A DNA stretch of 8,199 nt from CAVSWN01 sp046728115 (GTDB lineage Bacteria > Acidobacteriota > Vicinamibacteria > Vicinamibacterales > CAVVIG01). Position 1 is the stretch's first letter. Every line of letters begins with the position of its first letter. The DNA is taken from contig JBKPDW010000594.1 of assembly GCA_046728115.1 (NCBI GenBank), positions 1-8,199 on the forward strand. Reading direction: 5' to 3'. Below the pieces are notes generated by a model that searched no databases, was not told the DNA's origin, and was given only the letters and a program-made list of their open reading frames with translations. This document shows positions 6,862 to 8,199 of the stretch, piece after piece. A program made the position numbers and the translations under genes.

Positions 6862-7124
6862 GGGAGCTGCGCAACGTGATCGAGCGCGCCATGATCGTGG
6901 CCACCGGGCCGCGTTTGGTCGTCGACCTACCCAAAACAGCCGCCGGCACCCCACGGCGGACTACTCGGCTCACCGATTTCGAGGCCGAGCACATTCTGCG
7001 CGTCCTCGAAAGCGTGTCGTGGCGTGTGCGCGGCCCGGGCGGCGCGGCCGAGTTGTTGGGCATCAAGCCAACCACGCTCGACAGCCGGATGGTGAAGCTG
7101 GGGATTCGGCGGCCGGTCAAGTAG
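6750..7124 (+). pseudogene. 3' part of the disrupted sigma-54 regulator: AAA+ lid end and Fis-type HTH
   Basis: In a different frame from the GAF piece, this segment encodes VWSFIEELSDSFGKPIDSIS, WPGNVRELRNVIERAMI (33-49 counted from the GTG at 6750), then a Fis-type DNA-binding region at about 76-120 (EHILRVLESVSWRVRGPGGA, then LLGIKPTTLDSRMVKLGI). These match the C-terminal end of sigma-54 activators such as the NtrC/FhlA type. Walker A, Walker B and the GAFTGA sigma-54 contact loop are absent, so it cannot act as an ATP-driven activator. The tandem duplication TGGTC TGGTC at 6751-6760 lies exactly where the frame changes: with one copy removed, the GAF frame reads HPIDPVWSFIEELSDS and continues to this stop codon as a 314-residue protein. 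The GTG at 6750 lacks a good ribosome binding site. Confidence 0.75.
6751..6760 (+). repeat. 5-bp tandem duplication (TGGTC x2) at the frame break
   Basis: Two adjacent TGGTC copies at 6751-6755 and 6756-6760. Deleting one restores a continuous frame from the GAF piece into the VWSFIEEL segment, so this duplication alone explains the frameshift. A 5-base insertion by slippage or an assembly error are both possible. Confidence 0.8.
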
Positions 7125-7134
7125 CGCGAGTCGC

Positions 7135-7731
7135 TCAGAAACGCAGCACGAGTCCGGCCGCGATCTCAACCTGCGGCAGCCACGCCTGACAAAACCCGAA
7201 AGGATCGCAGAAGCCCGAGCCTTCGTCGTTCAGATGCGTGGACTTGTAGCGCAGATGACCTCGTACGCCAACTTTCGGAAGAGGGAACCACTTTACGCCG
7301 GCGCCGGCGGTCCACGCGAACTTGGTCTCCGACTGAAGCTCGTCGGCGCTGAAGTGCGTCGCGCCCAGGCCGCCGAACACGAACGCCCGGATTCGCGCGT
7401 TGGCGTTGCCCAGCTGGTAGACCACGTCGCCGAGAAGCTGGCCAGCCTTCATGTCGAACAGCCGCCCGCTCCCGGTCGTCGACGTCATCGTCACGTTGGT
7501 CAGTTGCTGCGCAAACAACGCCTCGACGCCGAGGTGATCGGTGACGAAATACGCGGCTTGCCCTCCCCACGTGAAGCCACCGCTGATCTCGAGATCCTGC
7601 ACGCGCGCCGCTTTCTCGTCGATCGCCGCGGCCGTGGTGTAGCCTGCCGACAGCAACGGCGCCACCTCGAACGACTGCGCGGCCGCCGGGGCGGCGCAAA
7701 GAAGAACGACGACCGCGAATAGCCGCGTCAT
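7135..7731 (-). CDS. Small outer-membrane beta-barrel protein, 198 aa
   Basis: Residues 1-18 form a clear signal peptide (MTRLFAVVVLLCAAPAAA, cleavage before QS). The mature part shows alternating hydrophobic/polar strands with aromatic ends and Gly-rich turns (SAGYTTAA, ISGGFTWGGQAAYFVTDHLG, LGDVVYQLG, AFVFGGLGATHFS, AWTAGAGVKWFPLPKVGVRG) and ends in AAGLVLRF; a C-terminal Phe is the usual recognition signal for the BAM insertion machinery. The whole resembles OmpA/OmpW-like eight-strand barrels (OMP_b-brl type). Two cysteines in a late loop (GFCDPFGFCQ) could form a disulfide. The start at 7731 is chosen because it begins the signal peptide and overlaps the stop of the preceding gene as ATGA; no Shine-Dalgarno is seen, so coupling is likely. 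A longer in-frame extension to 8115 is rejected because it only shadows the HAF-repeat gene. Role unknown. Confidence 0.85.
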   Translation of the reverse strand: MTRLFAVVVLLCAAPAAAQSFEVAPLLSAGYTTAAAIDEKAARVQDLEISGGFTWGGQAAYFVTDHLGVEALFAQQLTNVTMTSTTGSGRLFDMKAGQLLGDVVYQLGNANARIRAFVFGGLGATHFSADELQSETKFAWTAGAGVKWFPLPKVGVRGHLRYKSTHLNDEGSGFCDPFGFCQAWLPQVEIAAGLVLRF

Positions 7732-8199
7732 TTGGCGGGTCTTGCGGGCAGGATTACCAAGAAGCCCTGGAACGTCGTTGGGCCGGCGCCATAACCGACG
7801 ATCGTACGGCCGTCGCCCGAGACGCCGGTGACGAATCCCGTATTCACCCATCCGCGAAATGCGTCGGGATATCCGTTCTGCTCCAGGTAGTCCTGCAGGA
7901 AGTAGTTCTGACCGTCGAGCCAGATGAGCGCTTCGCTCTCGAGACCGAACGAAAACGATCCGCCAACCACACGCCCGTCGTCGCTCACTTCCCTCATGCT
8001 GGCGATGTACGGCAACCGTCCGAGCCTGAGAGGGCGCTGCACCGGAAAGCACTGCACGCCCTTCGCCGCGGTCCACATCCACGCCGACGTTCCCGTTGTA
8101 TCGAACGGATCGCACACCTGGCCGACGATGATCGATCCATCTCGATTGGCCCCGAAGGCCTCGCCCGTGAGTGGGCTCGGACCCTTTATCAGCTCCTCC
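7728..8199 (-). CDS. HAF-repeat-containing protein, C-terminal part (5' end outside window)
   Basis: The frame is open from the right edge (first full codon at 8198) to TGA at 7730-7728, giving the last 156 residues. It contains repeated 'GxSxDGxxVVG'-like units: FGANRDGSIIVGQ, MREVSDDGRVVGGS and TGVSGDGRTIVGYG, each followed by a strand resembling EALIWLDG or QGFLVILP. This is the signature of the HAF family of extracellular repeats, a beta-propeller-like, presumably secreted or surface protein. The ending, with a 'YLEQNG...GW...TGVSGDGRTIVGYG...ILP' pattern, is typical of the last repeat. No PEP-CTERM or other sorting tail follows; only ARPAK remains. The stop overlaps the start of the barrel gene by 4 bases (ATGA), so the two are probably translated together. 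The N-terminus and any signal peptide lie outside the window. Confidence 0.75.
   Translation of the reverse strand, partial: EELIKGPSPLTGEAFGANRDGSIIVGQVCDPFDTTGTSAWMWTAAKGVQCFPVQRPLRLGRLPYIASMREVSDDGRVVGGSFSFGLESEALIWLDGQNYFLQDYLEQNGYPDAFRGWVNTGFVTGVSGDGRTIVGYGAGPTTFQGFLVILPARPAK

Noticed and set aside
7732..8115. N-terminal extension of the barrel protein to an upstream in-frame start
   Set aside because: It would bury the evident signal peptide inside the protein, and the extension is an Arg-rich shadow of the HAF-repeat frame.

Overview
The window is GC-rich Gram-negative bacterial DNA. An outer-membrane barrel protein ending in Phe, periplasmic signal peptides, a GAF-type sigma-54 regulator relic, a long GH63-like glucosidase and a HAF-repeat protein together suggest a soil-type Acidobacteriota (Vicinamibacteria-like) genome. 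That assignment is inference from protein style; no rRNA or other marker gene is present.

Layout. Positions 2-154 (+) hold the Gly/Arg-rich tail of a protein that begins outside the window, probably DUF3300-like. Converging on it is a 5'-truncated membrane-protein relic (about 455-162, minus). Next is a 228-base spacer (about 455-682) with two perfect inverted repeats and a good ribosome binding site. The core is a tight + strand cluster: a 924-residue GH63/MGH1-like glycoside hydrolase (683-3457), an MscS-family mechanosensitive channel with signal peptide and periplasmic N-terminal domain that overlaps it by 8 bases (3450-5132), and a PP2C-type phosphatase 17 bases further on (5150-6061). 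After a 113-base gap lies a broken GAF/sigma-54/Fis regulator (6175-7124): its AAA+ ATPase core is missing and a 5-bp tandem duplication puts the GAF and Fis parts in different frames. Converging on it from the right edge is a minus-strand pair, a HAF-repeat protein (enters from beyond 8199, ends 7728) and a small outer-membrane beta-barrel protein (7731-7135), joined by an ATGA start/stop overlap.

How they may work together. Overlap and spacing make the hydrolase, channel and phosphatase likely co-transcribed. Short GH63 enzymes include hydrolases of the compatible solutes mannosylglycerate and glucosylglycerate, and MscS channels release solutes on osmotic downshock, so an osmotic or solute-turnover module is a reasonable but unproven reading. 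The phosphatase is odd: several canonical PP2C metal-site positions are substituted. The window has decay at both ends of the cluster (truncated membrane gene, gutted regulator). I found no CRISPR array, tRNA, rRNA, insertion sequence or attachment site.
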